The translations under genes were made by a program, and so were the position numbers. From Otis tarda (taxonomy: Eukaryota > Chordata > Aves > Otidiformes > Otididae), in assembly GCA_026413225.1 (NCBI GenBank), contig CM048554.1, forward strand, positions 51,013,963 to 51,077,962: a stretch of 64,000 bases of DNA, given 5' to 3'. Position 1 is the first letter of the stretch. Every line of letters starts with the position of its first letter. The notes below the pieces were generated by a model that was not told the origin of the DNA, ran no database searches, and saw only the letters and a list, made by a program, of their open reading frames with translations. This document shows, piece by piece, positions 48,082 to 61,314 of this stretch.

Positions 48082-51000
48082 GAGAGAAGATTCACAGCTT
48101 CCCAATAGAGAAACATAGTTTGTTTGTAGCTAATTGTTCATGGTCTTCTTCAAAGTGAGACAAAATTGTTTTATTTGAATTAGATCAAGACAACAAGGAA
48201 TTGAATTTCTATTGCATAGAATCACTTTAGATAAAAATTTAACAGCACTATCACTTATCTAGCGTTAAGATTTTGGTAGTATTTCTACTACTAAATTACA
48301 AAAATGTACAGTACATACAAATACTATGAAAGTTTGAAAAAACATGTAAGCAGAATATTCCTTCTAGATCCCTGGTTTTAATATGTCTTTTTGTACCCTG
48401 GCAGTGCAGCATGTATGGCAATCTGGCAGTAGATCTACTGTCTGTTCTTTGTCAGAAGCCTGGGTAAAGTTTGAAGCATATTTGGTATCAGAATTACATG
48501 CTTGCGCTGCTAGACTGCTGGGATTTTGCCTCTTTGGCATGTCCAGAGAACATACTGAAGGACTACTTTGGTTTTCTGCTGCTATTTAAATTGAAGAAAA
48601 AGTGAATGCCTCTAAACTATGTCCTGTTGGTAGGTGCCATATAGCATTGGGATGCTGCCTCCCAGCAGTAAATGATGGACCTGACAAATCCTGCCTATTT
48701 GTGCTACAGCTTTCTCCTCTCATGTTGCCATAGACATTAGAGCCTAGCACCTACTGTTGCTTCTACCATCTCAATTGATCCAACTGGAAAGCCTTCAGCG
48801 TCTAAAAGGCCTCCTTCATCTCCTGTCACAATAGTGAGAGATACTACAATAAGAGACAGAATGGAGGGAAGAAATGGCAGATGAGGAATGCCAGAAGAAA
48901 GATCATGGAGGGGTAAAAATGTGGGCAAAAGAAGGATTTAAAAGATTAAATTAGTATTAGCAGGGAGGTGCAGGGCAGGATGAGTGAAGGGAGAGAGAAA
49001 GCAATTTTTATTTTAGTTAACAACAAATACGTAGGGTATTTTTTGAAACTTAAATACATGCCACTAGCAGCTGTCAGGTCCAGGATTGGCTACTAAGTTG
49101 AGACTTCTATGTCTTCTTACGCTAATTAGATTCAACATAGTGTGGTCCTGGCAACAGTGCAGCTGGCCTTCACTACCAGTGACACTGCCAGCTTTGGTCC
49201 TGCTCCTCCTTCAGGTTGTGTAGGTGTAATAATGCTATTTGTGGAACCTAAGATAGCTTCCCATTTTTAGTTCCAACTCTTTTCCCCTGTCTTGAATGTG
49301 TTCTTTGGCATATCTTTCATCAAGCTTTTGTGGTGGGTGAAATAAAATAATTTTTCATTTTTAAATTTATTTCTATAGAGAAAGTTCACTTCCCATTAAA
49401 TCATCAACTTTTGGAAAGGCTCAGCTTATACTGACTATGTTTTATGGCACAATATAACAAAAATACAGAATTTAATTTTTCTTTGATCCTGCTACTTCTA
49501 TCTCTGTCATATTTACTGAAAACCTTTAAGAATTTCTGAATTTACACTTAAATCAGACGGAAAAGTTGAAACTCAGATGTAAAAATCCTGTGAATGAGCT
49601 TTTTGTAGAAAAAACCTATTGAGGTCCTAACTTGTGCAGTTGATAATGGCATCATACCACTGTCTGGATTTAATTTTCTTCTCCTTCGATCACTCTATCT
49701 TCTGTCACATTCAGAGCACATACTGTCATTAATTTGGGGAAAAGCTGTGTCAGGTGTGTATATAGAGCTATAGAATACAATACCATTACTGAAGTGTTTT
49801 GCAGTGCTATTGCTTTTTACTATTATTATTGGTTGTGGGGGTATAATGACTTTTGTATGACTCCCATTAATTCAGTTACCCTACTTAACACAAAAAATTG
49901 TTTTAATGTTCCTTTTAATTACTTATTCATATAAAGCAATGAAAATTCTTGCTTGCTTTAAACAGACACTGAGTTTGCAAGCATATGATCCTTTCTTGTA
50001 GGTAGATCATTATTGCTGTAAGGATCTGCCCACCTGGCTCTGACAGCAGAACTATAGACAGAAGAAAAAAAAGGAAGTTTCTACTTTAGACTAATTTATA
50101 CTGTTATACTCTATTATATTTTTAATGTTCTTTAATTTCAATTTTAATATTTTTATTGTTCAATGTTCTTCCTCAAAAAATCATCATTGATTTAATTTTT
50201 TTTTTTTTACTCAGCCATAGGCATACATTGCAGACTATATGGCACACATTCCAGTTAATGATCTTAGAGGAGGTATGCAGCATAGTGCAGAAGATCACAT
50301 TTGTGCTAAACTACATGTAGAACATACTGTTAGTTGTATCTTACGATATATGTGGGGTTTTTTTTTGTTTGGAGTAATGGTAGGGCATAGATTACTCTGA
50401 GTATTCATTTGCCAAAAAGACAAAGATTAACTGATCCTAGGTAAAGTCAAAACCTCTACGTAGGAAATTTTGTAGGTAAAGCTATAATAATTTACTTTAT
50501 CTTCTACTTTCCTGAAGAATTCTTTTTGCCATTTTGTGTATAAATTTTTCAGTCATAGTATTCATATTGAATTATGAATGCTATGGCTCAACTAAATTCT
50601 ATGCGTATATGGGCAAATCCCTAAACTGCTAGCCTTGTCTTCTCAGCTATCCAGTCCCCTGAGAAAGCCAATTTTCTTTCATGTCTGAACAAAAGAAAAA
50701 TGTACTATTAAAATGCAATTCAGAAGTGATAAAAACTGCAAGTGGAGCAGCCGGCTCACAGCACCTTCAATGTATTCTCTGGGACATTGGGGCCACATTA
50801 ATTTTTGTGTGTGTGTGATGTCCATCCCATGTGCAAATTAGCATTACAAGTACCATAATCTGTCTTATGTGAGAGCGTCCTTTCCCATGAGTATACACAT
50901 ACTACTATAGCTTTGTATAATTTAAAAGTCTGCTAACTCAGTGGTTTTCTTTTGCTAACTTTACAATGATGTTTGTTTCTGGTACTTGATAGAATAAATT

Positions 51001-52476
51001 GATATAGCTGGCAAGATTCTAAAATAGTTTATTTTTATGAGGTGTTAAAAAACCAAACATTCAAACAGCAGCTGATGAATCAGTTAATAATTTCCTTAGT
51101 CTGTATCAGCTGAGGGATGAAGAAAGTTATTTTAATCCCCATCTTTATAAAAAAGATTGTTTGATTGTCTAATTGTTATGGGGACTTTGGATTCTGAAAA
51201 GCTTTCAACTAGGGAAAGGTTTTAATTAACTACATCTATTGTCAGGGCAGTTAAAGTGATGTTTTAAACTTCTGAAGCATATATTTCTAATTTTACTGTA
51301 TAATAACTTTCCTGTACTTGTAAAATAAAGAATGCATGTTGCTTTTTCAGAATACCAGCAATGATAAGCTTAATTAACAAGATTTTACTTTATATTAAAA
51401 TATATCTGTTTGCTCCCATAACTCTCTTGCAAACTGAAATAGATGAAGCTAAGACATCTTTGTAGGGTCTCTTGCAGATGCTTTATATATAAGATATCTT
51501 TCACTGTCCTCCATACAGTGTGCTGTGGAACGTACCCAGAAAACCTGTGGTTGTCCATGAGAGTTAGGGACATCCATCTGAAAACCTCTTCCATGCCCAA
51601 AGCAAGTAGCTGGAGCTTCACTGTTCAGCGGCACTGTGTAAGCAGGGAGTCCACCATCAGTATGAACGAAGGTGAAATAATCAGGCTCGAAAAGATTGCT
51701 AATTAGGGTGTAATTATAACTTGAGAGTAAAGTACACAATTTGTGAATTCAGAAGAAATCATTTATTTGCTTTGTCGTCTGCCAATACATGAAAGTCACC
51801 AGTACTATTTGTATAAGTTGCTATTCTGCTGAATGAGAGTACGGTTCATTTAGCTTTGATTAACAGATATCAAAAGATGCATACCTAGTTCAAGGTACAG
51901 CGAATAAATTTGGGTTGGTTCATGCTTATACTGCTGGCATGCTTGAAATGTTTCCATCCTGATGGAACAATCAGGTTGAGGTTATGTGTTGGGAGTCTAC
52001 ATGACTTGTAAAGTGGATGCAGGCTCTCCAGAAATGAGGTCTGTACTTGTGCTTGGTGCATGCCTACCACTGTCAGCTGGCACAGACTGCACTGCCTGCT
52101 AAGATCTGAGGTGTCAACATGCAGATCTCAGCAAATTGAACCCTGCTCATTCTCTCTTCACGTCACACCAGTTCGTAGCGCAGGTACAGCCAACGTGATA
52201 ATGCAAGGGAACAAAGTTATATCTTTGTACAGAAAGTCTTTATTTCATCCTGTTGGAACTCTATATCTTTTTTCTCCAAATTTAATTTAAAAGCAGGTGT
52301 AGGAGAAATTGCAGCAATCCTCTGAAGATACTTAGGGGGAACATTAAGAAGGTAGCGGAAAATAGCAGGAACATGTCTCCATGTCACCTCTGGCAGCGTT
52401 GATATCTATGATTTACATCAATCCTATGGCATCTAGAGTACAGCATAACTGATTTTTGAATATTCTTGAATTTCAG

Positions 52477-52612
52477 ATTTCTGCCATTTTCTTCGTATCA
52501 TAAAAATGAGAAGTATAACCCATCAATTCATAGGTCAGGCAAATATGGCCAAGAAGCTTATGGAATGAAACACTTCCGAGAAGTACAGCCTAAGAAGTGG
52601 GTAGCAGACAAG
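52477..52612 (+). CDS. SPATA17: SPATA17 coding exon, near C-terminus
   Basis: This 136-nt internal exon has 1 nt plus 45 codons and ends in phase 0. The acceptor is cttgaatttcag and the donor AAG|gtaagt, a consensus site. After the split Glu codon it reads FLPFSSYHKNEKYNPSIH, then SGKYGQEAY, and ends REVQPKKWVADK, all recognisable SPATA17 blocks. In the family only a short tail of about 25 residues follows this point, so one more coding exon is expected downstream. Confidence 0.94.
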
Positions 52613-53204
52613 GTAAGTCACTGTACAAACTAAAGAATAGTTTACTTTTTAAGATTGTTATTGTATTAGAACTAAGTGAATTTGGGCCTGGAATCCAATG
52701 GAAATCTTTCTACCGTGTTATAAAATCACATTGTTAGAGATGATGTGGTGAAATGTCAGGCTTCAACTCTCTGGTAAGTTAAATTTGAGGAAATTCAACA
52801 CCTCTCCCACCTACAAGATAAGGATTGAAAAGCCAAAGTACAGCTTTGGTTCTATAAGTTTTTTAAAGTTTTGTTCTATCTGTATTGCCCATTCTAATTT
52901 AAAAGAGATTGCACATTTACTCTTGCACATTAAGATAAACCTTAAGAAAATTATAGCAAAACCTGATTAAAACTAACAAGATATTTTACTGTTTACATTC
53001 TTTGAAAAATTCTAAAAATTAGTGAAGGGCTGTTTTTATTTTAAGATAGTATCATTAAACTGCTTTGTCAGGAGCATTCCTTGTATTTCTGGTTTTATAG
53101 TACTACAAGAGATATTATTTTCCTCAGAACATGTTCTAACATGAGTTTGTGTAATGTTTGCATTACTTGTATTTGTATTAGGTATCATAATTGTATTAAA
53201 ATTT

Positions 53205-53703
53205 CCCAGTACAAGAAGGATAATGGACTTGGTAGGGAGTGCAGCACAGAGCCACAAAGGCAATTAAGGGACTGGAACATCTTTTGTATGAAGAGAGGCT
53301 GAGAGTGCTGAAACTCCAGTGTGGAGAAGAGAAGGCTTGGAAGAGATCTTATCAATGTATATAAACATCTGATGGGAGGGAATGAAGAAGAGGGAGCCAG
53401 ACTCCTCTCAGACTCAGTAGTGTCCAGTGACAGGACAAGAGGCAATGAACACAAACTGAAATGTATGAAATTCCATCTGAATATGAGAAAACACTTTTTT
53501 TTTTTTTTTTTTTTTAACAACTGTGAGGGAAACAGGGGACTGACACAGGTTGCCCAAAGAGGCTATGGAGTCCCCATCCTTGGAGGTATTCAAAACTCAA
53601 CTGGACATGGTCCTGGGCAGCCTGCTCTAGCTGAGTAGGGGAGTTGGACTTCATGATGTCAAGAGGTCTCTTCCAACCTAAACAATTCTGGGATTTTGTA
53701 AGA
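53205..53703 (+). mobile_element. CR1 LINE, 5'-truncated, plus strand
   Basis: This is the 3' 500 bp of an avian CR1. It has the characteristic order of coding-end and 3'-UTR blocks: aggctgagagtgctgaaact, gagaagagaaggcttgg, ccagtgacaggacaagaggc, ggttgcccaaagaggctatg, tcctgggcagcctgctctag, and finally ggagttggacttcatgatgtc. It ends with a degenerate form of the 3' octamer (attctgggattttg). A 21-T run at 53495-53515 interrupts the reverse-transcriptase tail where a short pyrimidine stretch is normal. The piece sits in the same orientation as SPATA17. Confidence 0.92.
53495..53515. repeat. T21 homopolymer inside CR1
   Basis: Twenty-one consecutive T within the CR1 copy, directly before aacaactgtgaggg. 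It looks like expansion of a short pyrimidine stretch of the element after insertion. Confidence 0.9.
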
Positions 53704-53920
53704 TATGATTACTTATTTCCCTGAAAGTAACTTGACCTTTGTAAATATATAACAAGTTCCAAGGAATCTTAGTTTGAGAAGTGGTATTTTTTTAAAGAAT
53801 TGTTTCTCAAAACATTAAGCTCTAAAAATGAGCTTGGAGTAAAATTTTAGTATTTTAATATACATTAATTAAATCCCATTGCAAATAAAGGTATAAAGAT
53901 GAACATTCAAACAAAAAGAT

Positions 53921-54002
53921 TACGTCCCTGCTCCTTGCAGGGAGGTTGGACTAGATGACCTTTAAAGGTCCCTTCCAACCCAAGCCATTCTATGATTCTA
54001 AG
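53921..54002 (+). mobile_element. CR1 LINE 3' end, very short
   Basis: It contains ccctgctccttgcaggga, ttggactagatgacctttaa and ccttccaaccc, followed by ccattctatgattcta, the diagnostic CR1 tail. Only about 80 bp is retained, a typical severe 5' truncation. It lies 218 bp downstream of another CR1 in the same orientation. Confidence 0.92.
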
Positions 54003-57000
54003 ATCTTGATTTATCTTTCAAAAGCAATGAGCGGAGGATGTGACTGGTTGAAGTCTCAAAATATAAGTATGATATATAAATAGATCTAGAAGTCTAATTG
54101 GTGGCACTCATCTTGTCCTTTAAAGACTCTTCCATTTCCAGTCCTTAGCAGTTCTTGATCAGGCTCAGATAACGATATCAAACAATGTAAATATATTTAT
54201 ATTGTATTTCATATCACATATCTATAATATTATATAAATTATGGGCTTAGCTGAAACAATTAAACTCACTTCACTTGTGATCTTGGATAGATTTCAACCT
54301 AAATCTCTGGAGGTGAATAGCTGTATACATTAACCCAACATGACATACAGCCTTCCAACCCCAATTCTAAATCAATATGAAACTCCAATTAGGAGCTGCT
54401 TATCCAAACAGAGAGATAAGAGGAGGAAAGAGCTATTTATGACCTCCCTGCTGCTTTAATGGGTCATTATTATCAGAATTAAAAAAAGAAACAACAAAAC
54501 AACACCCTCCACCTTCTCTCTATATTTTAATGGAAAAGGTCCTATAGGTAGGTGTGAGGTCATACTTTCATAACTGTTAACTTTGAAAGAACTCTCTGTC
54601 CCTTTCTTATTTCTAAACTGTATTAAAACTTTGTGTATATCAGTGCTATGAGCAAAATTATCCTGTTCTAATGAATCACCAGGCTAAATGGCACGTATCA
54701 AAATATTACCAAAAAAATCAGATTTTTGCTTAACGCTTTCCTCCTTTGAGTTTCGCATGAGGTGATATTTTTGTGGATGCAACTTATATTACAACCTGAA
54801 TAGCTGATAACCTTGCCATGATCTATATTCAGCTTCTTACAGTAGTATACTAGAGAAGTTTCTCTTGTTATTGCTGGTAAAACGAACTGCTGCATAATTT
54901 CTTCCAAGGAGTCAGTTCAGTGGGCAATGGCTCACTGACCCCTCTGAGCTGCTGAGGTATTATTTGACATTAGCTGGTATTAGCTGGCTTTTTAAAAAAC
55001 TACATACAAAAAAAGTTTCCCTGTGTATGTTCATGAGCATGTCCCAGTTATATTTTCCTGAGGTTTTTATGTGTTTGTAAGTATGCATTTTAATTCCAGT
55101 CACAGAAAGATTAGTATGTAAATTATATAATTACTTTAGAAGCAAAATAAACAACAATGAAAAATAATGCCTTGTTATATTTCTTCTGGAAAATGAAAGG
55201 GTATTAGCATGAACTTCTTCTAAACATAATAATTACCATATCTATGTGAGGAAAAGTTAATAGTTCTTCTTTTCGTCTAGTTATAATCTGAAAATTTTTA
55301 TCTCATTCCGTTTACATTTCAAATAAGTTTCTGAGTTAAGGGAAAACCTTAACTCAGGTTTCATTCTAATTCTTCATGAAAAATAAATAAGAAATGGAAA
55401 TACTATACCTCTAATGAAACTGAATGGTTAGTTTACTTGGTTGTAAACAATTACAAAAATAAAAATGTTTGTGTATTTTAAGTTGAATATCATATACCTA
55501 AATAACTTGGAATGCCTTTGATAGCATTTATATGAGAATTATCAATATAAAAAAATTACCAGCCACTATGAATGTAATCTACAATGATAGGTTCCAATGT
55601 AGCTGGACATTCAAGGGATCAAATCCGCTAACTGTAATCTTTCAGTTGTCAAAACACTCACATATGTTCATATTTACTGAGGCAGAAATTATAGCTTACA
55701 GTCTTTAATCGCTATTGGAATTAGTTTGCATAGGCATTTTAGAAAACTGGCCTTAATGGTAGCACTTAATGTTTTCTTATTTGCAAAATTCAGGAAGTGA
55801 CATTTTAAGATGTTCCTTCCTGATAGATTCTTTCCTCTGATGCCTTATTATAGGTGAATTACAGTATGACTGCATCACTATTTCATTATTTGCACAGGTA
55901 TTTTGGCCCTAAACAGAATTTTATTATCTACAAAGCATAAAAATACCCAGTACTGCAAAGAATTAATTTAGAGAACCTAAGCATATTGCACAGAACATAA
56001 AGTTGACCTTTACCGTCTACAGCTTTTGGAATGGAGTGGGATGTGGAACACATCATAGATTTAATGTGGCACAACGCTATCTGCAGAAACTTGGGTGGGA
56101 CTGTGACTGCCTGCCCATTGCACCCGATGATTGAATCTGCTGTCACCAGCATCCTGATAATAATGAACATTCAGCTTAACGACCGTGATTATGATTATCA
56201 TAATTGATGTGCAAGTGCAGTGTGTGGGGATCATTACAGCTGAACTGTACAGCAGAGAAACATGCCTTAGTTATGGATAATTTTGCTTTTATGCATTGAT
56301 TGGGATAAAATATGCCTTTCAAGTTCAACAGGCTAGCCTAATATAATTTTAGGAAGATTTCTACATTTATGAATTGATGATTATGAGCTTCCTGCAAAAC
56401 AGTCATTCTAGCTGTTTGTTTTGAATTGTTTCATTCCATTAATAATGGGAAATAATTAAATAATTAGATGCTGTTGAGTGGAAATCACTTATAGAATACT
56501 GCCAGCATTAATCAAATATTGAGTTCAAATATTTCTGATTGTCATGGCTTTGCCTAGGCTAGAAAAAATAGCCCTTGTAATTCACTACAAACACAATTCT
56601 GGTTTTGGTGGAGCAGAAGAAATTAGGCTGTAGTCAACAGCGCTGGCATTTTCACACTGTACTGTGTAGCCATTAGAGCAGGCAATATTTGTTCCTTATA
56701 TAAATTGTATCATCTCCATCTTTGTCACCAGAGGCAGAGAATTACAGGCTCAAATTCAGCCAATGTAGATAAAGGCACAATCAACAGCTTCAGTTGATTT
56801 TGGTTTTTTTTGTGATTGCCTTCAACAGAGATTATATGAAGTTGCAGAACTATTTAATTAAATCATGACATATATAACAGATGAACACCAGTGTGTGTCA
56901 GTATTTTAAGCCAGAGTTTATATAAAGAATGTTACAACATAAGTATAATGCAAAGTAGAGAGTTTCATTGATTTACACTAGGTGTAAATTTGGCTCTTTG

Positions 57001-58569
57001 TCCAAGAACTGGCAGAAATTTCCTAGCTACCACAACAGAGATAACAGGCTATGGCAAAAATTCTTGATCTTTGACTTACTTTCTACCATAAAGAAGATTG
57101 TAAGGATCAAATCTCTATGAATGGCTCAACTGCATAGTTCCTCTCACATGACTTCACTAAGTTTGGACTTTCTGTGATGAAAAAGAGAACACCTCTGTGT
57201 GTCCAAGGAATTAATCCTATTTTATATAGTCTGCTGCCTCTGAAAGTTCCATGGCCTCTGTGGCTTTCATTGTTGCTGATATTACGGCCCAACTGGAATC
57301 ACATTATCAGGTAGGGCCCTTATTTCCAGCTATGTGGGAAGAGATCTACCTCTTCCTACATGTCTGGAAATAAGGAAATATGGCCGGAAAATGTCAGTGC
57401 CTTAGAAAATGAGTGTGACTCTTCTACGTGGCCATGGCCAACTCATTTTCTTCCACATTCTTCTGAGACCACTTTGTGTAGTACTACTGCAAGGGAAAAA
57501 TAGGACAAGAAGGAGGAAAGTTATGTGTTCTGTTTGAAAATTAGTTTCAACCCTTGTAGGCCCAGACAATCATGTCTCTAGTGGATGATGTAATTATGTG
57601 GCAAAATTGTTTGATACACTATTCACACTTTCCCATCCCTGACTATACTGAAATTTATTTAAATTTCACCTTAACTCAATTTTTGCTAACCTTGCAGTGA
57701 TTGGACTTGAGATAGGTATAATGTCTGTGTGAAGCTTTAGACTTTTTCTCTCTCAAATTGTGACTTCATGGCAATTTTAAAAAGGAATTTGTTTGTTTTC
57801 TTTTCATTTTAATTAGGAACAAAAGATTATGCAAGAATATTTTCTAATACAGTGATATTGGCTAATGAATGTGCATCTGTACTATGACCCTTATGACATG
57901 TTTTAAAACTTTTAAGGCCATATTTACTAGTATACTTTGTGACAGAAGTTACTAATATACAATGAGAAGAGCTAGCAAATATTTTGAACATTAGATTCTT
58001 AGTTCCCCAATCCAACTGCAATGTGTTTTCCTAGGCAATGCAGAGCTGACATAATGTGGCAGCCAGAAGTGATTCTATTGCAGGGGAATTATTAGATGAT
58101 CTGTAAGAGTTTGCTTGTTACACTACCAGTTTCCTCATGAGCCATGTCAGGAATAATAAGAGTTGTTGCCAAACTGTGTTGCACTCCAGCAAACCCTGGC
58201 CAATAACATGGCTCCTGTATGATAATTACTGCTGGCATGACTTGGTGTATCTATTCACATGCTCCAAATGGACCCTTGGTTTGAGTTACCAACTATCTGT
58301 TTCCAAGATAAGGCTACTTCCTGTCATTTTTCTTCCTATCCTGAGTCCTGCGCCAAACCAAATCATTTAAACCCAAGGATCTGGTCCTACAACAATACAT
58401 CCTATGCTATTAATCAAAAGTCTTTTGTACCGTGTAGCTTATATTTTCTGCTCTCAGAACAACCATTGTGAGTCAGAATGCTGCTGTATCTTCATGTGAA
58501 AATCAACTTGAGTAATTCCCTGCCTCCACATAAGGCGATTCCCGCAGCAGCATTACTCTTCAGAGCTGC

Positions 58570-58585
58570 GAGCTCCTTGGAGCTC
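58570..58585. repeat. Short perfect inverted repeat
   Basis: GAGCTCC and GGAGCTC are separated by TT, in a small GC-richer patch of the intron. Confidence 0.6.
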
Positions 58586-59907
58586 AGGCGTTCAGCTACC
58601 TTGTTATGTAGCACAGAAGAAGAGCAGTATTGCCCCATTTAATATCATAAACTAGCTTAATGAGCAAGCGATCTCTGAAACTGGGTAACAAAAAATGGTT
58701 TAAAGCTACTTTTGCAACTTAATGGATTTTTTTTTATTATTTTTTCAGTAAATGTCATAAGGTACTGTTGAGAAGGAAATGGAGGGAGCAGGTCATATCC
58801 AACACTGGAAACACCAGACATTAACTCTCATTCATGCGACTAGAAAGAAATATCTCTCATTGTAAGATGCACCCATTCAGTCTTCCAGAAAAGCAAATGA
58901 CAATTTCAACTTTTGACAGTTGACATAATGGGCTTTCCAGATTCCTTACTGAATGACTGTGTCGTATTTACAGAAATAATATTTTGTTATGAAGAACACT
59001 TTCAGGGCTCCCACTGGAGAAGTTCTTGAGCTGTAGATTTTTTCCTTTGAGAAAATCCTTAAGGTCAGCACTGCTGAGCTGCCTTTGAAAAATGCTACTC
59101 TTGATATATGTAGTGCAAATGATTATTAACTATTGGCAATCTTTCAAATGGTTTTCTTAGGTGTAGAAGGAAGATAAACACTGTAAAGCAAATTAAAACA
59201 TACAAAATATATCTCTGGCTACCATTTAACTAAATACAGAAAAGAATCTCTGTTAACTGGAAGGCTGAAAAGAAAGGCTGGAAAAACTTTCTGGTGAAGG
59301 TTACTGATGAGTTACAGGGTTTGATTTTGAAGGAATATTACAAAGTAGTGACTGAGAAGAGTTAAACATTCTGTTATTTGCATTAGAAAAGATACTGTCA
59401 CCACTCTTCTAATCAAATCCATTCTAGTAGTTCTTTGCAAGGGTTTGTCGGCAACTAGTTGAATATTTCATAAAACCTGATTTTCAGTTCTGTAATTTCT
59501 CAACAGGAAAATGCAGTCCCTTGATGATGATCCAAGGCTTTGAAGAATAAATTGATTTGAAAGAGAAAATTAGATGGTACTTATTATACTGTCTAACTAG
59601 CAATCCTCTGTCATTTGTCTGTTGGATGATAAATGTCTCGCTTTGCCTACCATCCTCATTTAATAATGTAACTTGTATGTTTGTGGCATAAAAGAAAATC
59701 TTGCTTTTTGGTGAAAGCTAACTTTAACCAATATTTTGAGGGAGATACATGTATGTTTTAACTTTATAATTCCCATTGTACACATTACTTAAACATTTTA
59801 AAGCCTCTTGTTTACTCAGAAACACTTTAGATATAGAGTATCTTGACCAATTTCTTCAGTGCATGCTTAGTGTACGTTACAGTAACTTGTGGCAGAGCTT
59901 TTAATGC

Positions 59908-59920
59908 AAAAAAAAAAAAA
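59908..59920. repeat. A13 homopolymer
   Basis: Thirteen A in intronic sequence; no adjoining retrocopy is seen. Confidence 0.8.
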
Positions 59921-61086
59921 TCTGTTGAGATGGAAATGGTAGAGTTTGAAGTTACACCTGATTTGTTTTGTTTATATTGTTTTGAGGTGTTCACTATTTA
60001 GATATTATTTTCTTTTTTGGAACTGAAAATCCTCACATTAAACTGGGAAGTGCTTGGCCTTGCCTTTTGGTGATGGTTTTGGATGGGCTGTTCAGCATTC
60101 TTGGAATTAAGAAGATTTGTTTATATATGTGCCAAACATCATGCATTTCAACTCAATTCAATTTCCCACAATATTGAATCAAAAAGGCTATATTTTGAAG
60201 TCACTTAAAATTCTTCATGCAACATATCTGCAAAAGCAAATGACTTACTATTTGATAATACTCATCTAGACCTTGTTTGTGCTGGTTAGAGTTGAAATGA
60301 AAGTAACAGAAAGCTTTTCACAGTCCTCTAAGAGTTACATGGTCCATATAACTGTTGAAGAATGCAGGTATGAGAAGCAATCCTCAGCACCTAGCATAAC
60401 TGAGATATAACTATGGGGCTATGCTAATTTGCATCAGATAAGGATCTGACCCATGATGAATATAATCAATATGTAGATAAATGCTATTTAGAATTAATAA
60501 AATGCTCTTACCCATTTTCAGAGAAGAGGAGACTTTTTAATATCATCTTTAAATGCGTGTTGGTGGTGAGTTTACAACTTGAAGCCTAAGAAAAGAAGCA
60601 CAAACTCTGATGACTTACTGCAACAGATACACTTAGCACTACAGAATGTTGCATCTTAAAATAATGCCTGAATTACATATTTTGTTACACTGACCCATTA
60701 TGACTGTATAATTTGTAGTGTTATTAATACCTATAGCTGTTCTGGATGGATTCTATGAGGTTATGCCAGGTGTATGCCCAGGCTGAGAGAAAGGCTACAA
60801 GTTTTTGTTGTTTTGATGATCTCTCCAGAGAGCAAGAGTAGATTATTCTCAGAGCAGTAGGACCTCAGTGCAGTGAAATGGATTTTAGAGTAAGCCACAT
60901 TCCCTGAATAGGAAAAATCACAGTAAAATATAGTTTTGTGCACTTATGTTGGAGTGAGATGGATGAGAGACTGTAAGTAATACAGACTGCTTTTTGTAGC
61001 TACTGCTTCTTTTTTTTAAAAAAATTTGTATCATGAATCAACTCTGAACTGGTTTGCTCCATTTTAAATAGTAATATGATACCATT

Positions 61087-61183
61087 GCTGTGGCAGCAAT
61101 GGTAGTGGGAAGACGGTTGGACTAGATGATCTTATAAGTCCCATCCAACCATGTGATTCTATGATTCTATGATTCTATGATTC
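61087..61183 (+). mobile_element. CR1 LINE 3' end with octamer repeats, plus strand
   Basis: The block gaagacggttggactagatg, then atcttataagtcccatccaacc, is followed by three and a half copies of ATTCTATG (61156-61183). This tandem octamer is the hallmark CR1 3' terminus. Only about 97 bp is retained. Confidence 0.9.
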
Positions 61184-61264
61184 ACTTTGGAATACACTTC
61201 AGTGTTTATTCATATAATGTAATGAAGAGCTGGTTTCAACATGGTCTTTATAAACTCGGGATAA

Positions 61265-61314
61265 AATCACAGAATCATGGAAAAGAATCGTTAGGGTTGG
61301 AAGGGACTTTAGAG
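61265..61314 (-). mobile_element. CR1 LINE 3' end, minus strand
   Basis: Here aatcacagaatcatggaaaa, then gttagggttggaagggactt, is the reverse complement of a CR1 tail. It lies 81 bp from the preceding CR1 copy, with the two 3' ends facing each other. Only about 50 bp is kept. Confidence 0.8.

Larger units (their letters stand above)
43022..52476 (+). other. SPATA17: SPATA17 intron (about 9.5 kb)
   Basis: Intron between gtaagt and attcttgaatttcag. It contains a tRNA-derived SINE-like piece at about 44288-44370 and an A14 tract at 48068. A purine-rich patch lies around 48820-49010. A locally GC-richer patch at 51440-51740 is open on the minus strand for 96 codons without a recognisable product. 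The remaining sequence shows no gene. Confidence 0.8.

Noticed and set aside
53321..53638. Plus-strand 105-codon frame
   Set aside because: Lies inside the CR1 copy and is broken by the T21 tract; it is transposon-derived.
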